Of a DNA stretch of 64,000 nt, positions 62,184 to 64,000 are shown piece after piece. The position numbers were made by a program, and so were the translations under genes. The notes below the pieces were generated by a model. That model was not told the DNA's origin, did not search any database, and saw only the letters and a list, made by a program, of their open reading frames with translations. Numbering within the stretch: position 1 is the first letter of the stretch; each line of letters begins with the position of its first letter. Location: contig JAKQIY010000061.1 of the NCBI GenBank assembly GCA_029561455.1, forward strand, positions 1-64,000, given 5' to 3'. The DNA is from a bacterium. Its GTDB lineage: Bacteria; Zhuqueibacterota; Zhuqueibacteria; Residuimicrobiales; Krinioviventaceae.

Positions 62184-64000
62184 CTAAAAGCCGGTAAGAA
62201 CGCCGGCCTGGTAAACAATAAAGGAAACTAGCCATGCCAGCGCAGTTTGAAAAATAATTGAAAACAACATCCAGCGCACGCCGATTTCACGTTTCATAGC
62301 CAGTATCGTTGCTACGCACGCCGTATAGAGCAGTATGAACACCAGGAATGTATATGCGCTCAAACCGGTAATGCCGTCGGCGCGCAGCTTGGCGGCGAGA
62401 CTCACCGTTTCGTCTTCCGCATCATCGCCCATTTGATAGAGAACGCCCAGCGTTGAAACGACCACTTCTTTGGCGGCAAAGCCGGTCAGCAGTGAAACGC
62501 TCATTTGCCAGTTGAATCCCAGCGGTTTAAAAACCGGTTCCAAAAACTTGCCGATCCTGCCGATATAGGAATGTTCCAGGTCTTCATAAACCATTTGTCG
62601 CTGTAATGTTTTAATGTGTTCCGGCGCTTGCGGATCGACCGAGTTTTGCCACAGTTGTATTTCCACCTCATAGTTGCGGCTATAGTGCGTATTACGCGGG
62701 AAATAGCCCAGCGCCCAGAGAATGACCGAGGCGATCAGGATTACTCCACCCATCTTTTGCAAATAGATTTTTGTTCGTTCCCAGATATGGATAACCAGGG
62801 ACTTGCCGGTAGGCCAGCGGTAAGGCGGCAATTCCATAACAAAGGGTAGGCTCTCTTTTTTGAACAGCGTGCGCCGGTATATTCTGGCAATGATAATCGC
62901 CATCACAATGCCCACTATATAGATTGAAAAAACCACATGCCCGGCAAAAGCGCCGAAAAAAGCTCCGGCAACGAGAATATAAACCGGCAGCTTGGCGCTG
63001 CAAGAGACCATCGGTAAAAGCAGGGTCGTAACCACCCGGTCTCGGTGCGATTCCAGGGTGCGGGTTGCCATGATAGCCGGTACGGTACAGCCAAACCCCA
63101 TCAGCATGGGGATGAACGATTTGCCGTGCAGCCCCAAAAAGTGCATAGGCCGGTCGGTAATAAAAGCCGCCCGCGCCATATAACCGGAATCTTCCAGCAG
63201 GGAAATGCCAAAAAACAGGATAACGATGTTTGGTAAAAACACAATCACCGCGCCCACCCCGCCGATAATACCATGCACGATCAAATCGCGCCAGGGACCA
63301 GGCGGCAGCGCGCCATCCAATAACGCTTGCAGCCAGCCGACTGCCGTTTCTATTGCGTTCATAGGCGCCTGGCCGACGGCAAAAGTAGCGTAAAATATCA
63401 GCCACATAATCAATAAAAACAGGGGATAACCCAAAAACGGATGGGTGAAAAAATTATCAATCTGCGTCGAAAGCTGCATGCGGTTGACGGATCGCTTTTT
63501 CACGACTTCGCGGACAATGCCGGCAACGTAGCCCAGTCGGCCTTCCTCAAAAGCCAGGTAAGGATCGAGGGAAATTGTGGCTTTGATGTGCTTTTGCGCG
63601 TGAGCGATCTTGTCCCGCAAATGCGGACGCTTTTCAATGTCTGCGCCATACTGCGCTTTAATTTCAACATCGTCTTCGAGCAGCTTTACAGCAATCCAGC
63701 GGGAATTGCTGTTTGCCAGCGGCAGGCCGCTCTTTTCAATCTCAGCGGCAATTTCGACGATCAAATCGTCAAGTTGTGAACCATAAGAAACCGGCGGATG
63801 ATGGTGGACAGTATGTTTGTTTTCATAAAGATCAATAACGGCCTGAAGTAATTTTTGCACCCCTTCACCCTTGCTGGCCACGGTGGTTACCACCGGCGCC
63901 CCCAGCAGTACGGATAATTTATCAATATCCATGCTTTGCCCGGATTTGACCAGTTCGTCCCACATGTTAATATCTATCACTACATCCAAACCCATAGCAA
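62184..64000 (-). CDS. feoB: Ferrous iron transport protein B (5' end outside window)
   Basis: The last 600 or so residues of FeoB, the inner-membrane Fe(II) transporter; the start lies beyond 64000. Visible are the end of the G domain (G4 NMWDE, G5 VASKGEG), a helical GDI-like linker, then the membrane domain with two Gate motifs: GFGCTVPAIMATRTLESHRDR and TGFAAKEVVVSTLG, plus VSCSAKLPVYILVAGAFFG. The C-terminus has ACVATILAMKREIGVRW. It heads a run with a CDF exporter and two M28 peptidases, so iron uptake and metal export are probably co-transcribed. Promoter and any Fur box are outside the window. Confidence 0.95.
   Translation of the reverse strand, partial: AMGLDVVIDINMWDELVKSGQSMDIDKLSVLLGAPVVTTVASKGEGVQKLLQAVIDLYENKHTVHHHPPVSYGSQLDDLIVEIAAEIEKSGLPLANSNSRWIAVKLLEDDVEIKAQYGADIEKRPHLRDKIAHAQKHIKATISLDPYLAFEEGRLGYVAGIVREVVKKRSVNRMQLSTQIDNFFTHPFLGYPLFLLIMWLIFYATFAVGQAPMNAIETAVGWLQALLDGALPPGPWRDLIVHGIIGGVGAVIVFLPNIVILFFGISLLEDSGYMARAAFITDRPMHFLGLHGKSFIPMLMGFGCTVPAIMATRTLESHRDRVVTTLLLPMVSCSAKLPVYILVAGAFFGAFAGHVVFSIYIVGIVMAIIIARIYRRTLFKKESLPFVMELPPYRWPTGKSLVIHIWERTKIYLQKMGGVILIASVILWALGYFPRNTHYSRNYEVEIQLWQNSVDPQAPEHIKTLQRQMVYEDLEHSYIGRIGKFLEPVFKPLGFNWQMSVSLLTGFAAKEVVVSTLGVLYQMGDDAEDETVSLAAKLRADGITGLSAYTFLVFILLYTACVATILAMKREIGVRWMLFSIIFQTALAWLVSFIVYQAGVLTGF

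Noticed and set aside
1-64000. Search for tRNA/rRNA genes, riboswitches, attachment sites, integrases and prophage genes
   Set aside because: No tRNA cloverleaf, rRNA segment, familiar riboswitch core or integrase-like protein was seen by eye; a covariance-model scan would be needed to exclude small RNAs.

Overview
The window is chromosomal DNA of a free-living Gram-negative bacterium. The best guess is an uncultured member of the FCB superphylum in the Calditrichota / KSB1 / Ignavibacteriota neighbourhood. The reasons are a giant secreted protein ending in the type IX secretion C-terminal domain written as YQNFPNPFNPTTKIRF, a FISUMP-domain lipoprotein, LptD, twin DUF4097 proteins, multihaem cytochromes and frequent TTG starts. 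Genus cannot be read from this sequence. I see no rRNA or tRNA genes, CRISPR array, prophage or transposase gene.

Layout. 1-470: repeat island. 472-4380 (minus): an operon of an ECF sigma factor, an anti-sigma factor with a periplasmic HEAT-repeat domain, and two DUF4097 beta-solenoid proteins with an 18-residue TSGG repeat. 4456-6483 (minus): double pectate-lyase-like beta-helix protein. 6748-7723: DUF3467 protein and a small outer-membrane protein. 8044-16167: a 2707-residue secreted SGNH-hydrolase / Big_1-repeat / T9SS protein, preceded by a good sigma-54 promoter match. 16.2-17.4 kb: second repeat island. 17.4-24.6 kb: housekeeping and transport genes (EamA, pirin, transglutaminase-like, purC, DUF2809, MATE).

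24.77-33.58 kb is bounded by two inverted copies of a ~290-bp MITE-like element. It holds a six-haem NapC-like quinol dehydrogenase and an octahaem HAO-family cytochrome, a FISUMP lipoprotein and a 1244-residue sacsin-like GHKL ATPase. 33.9-36.5 kb: Ldh2-type dehydrogenase, SWIM protein, membrane protein. 36.7-39.1 kb: proBA. 39.4-40.3 kb: EamA. 40.5-44.6 kb: rarA and lptD. 44.6-48.2 kb: ssb, Nudix, PduL and an amidohydrolase-like protein.

48.3-55.3 kb is a phosphate locus: a PiT transporter with a PhoU-like tail, divergent from phoB-phoR-mnmA-DUF6807, with a three-repeat 11-bp-period Pho-box-like element between them. 55.3-55.95 kb: third repeat island. 55.95 kb to the end: a CDGSH protein, then a minus-strand run of feoB (cut by the window end), a CDF exporter, two tandem M28 peptidases, an AlkD-like glycosylase and a GyrI-like protein.

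The most interesting items are the sigma / HEAT-anti-sigma / twin TSGG-solenoid operon, the inverted MITE pair around the HAO-NapC and sacsin genes, the mosaic repeat islands with conserved arms and swapped cores, the Pho-box direct repeats, the sigma-54 site before the giant protein, and a fossil of the CDF gene's 3' end that shows how the M28 pair duplicated. All product names are by-eye recognition of motifs; no database search was run.
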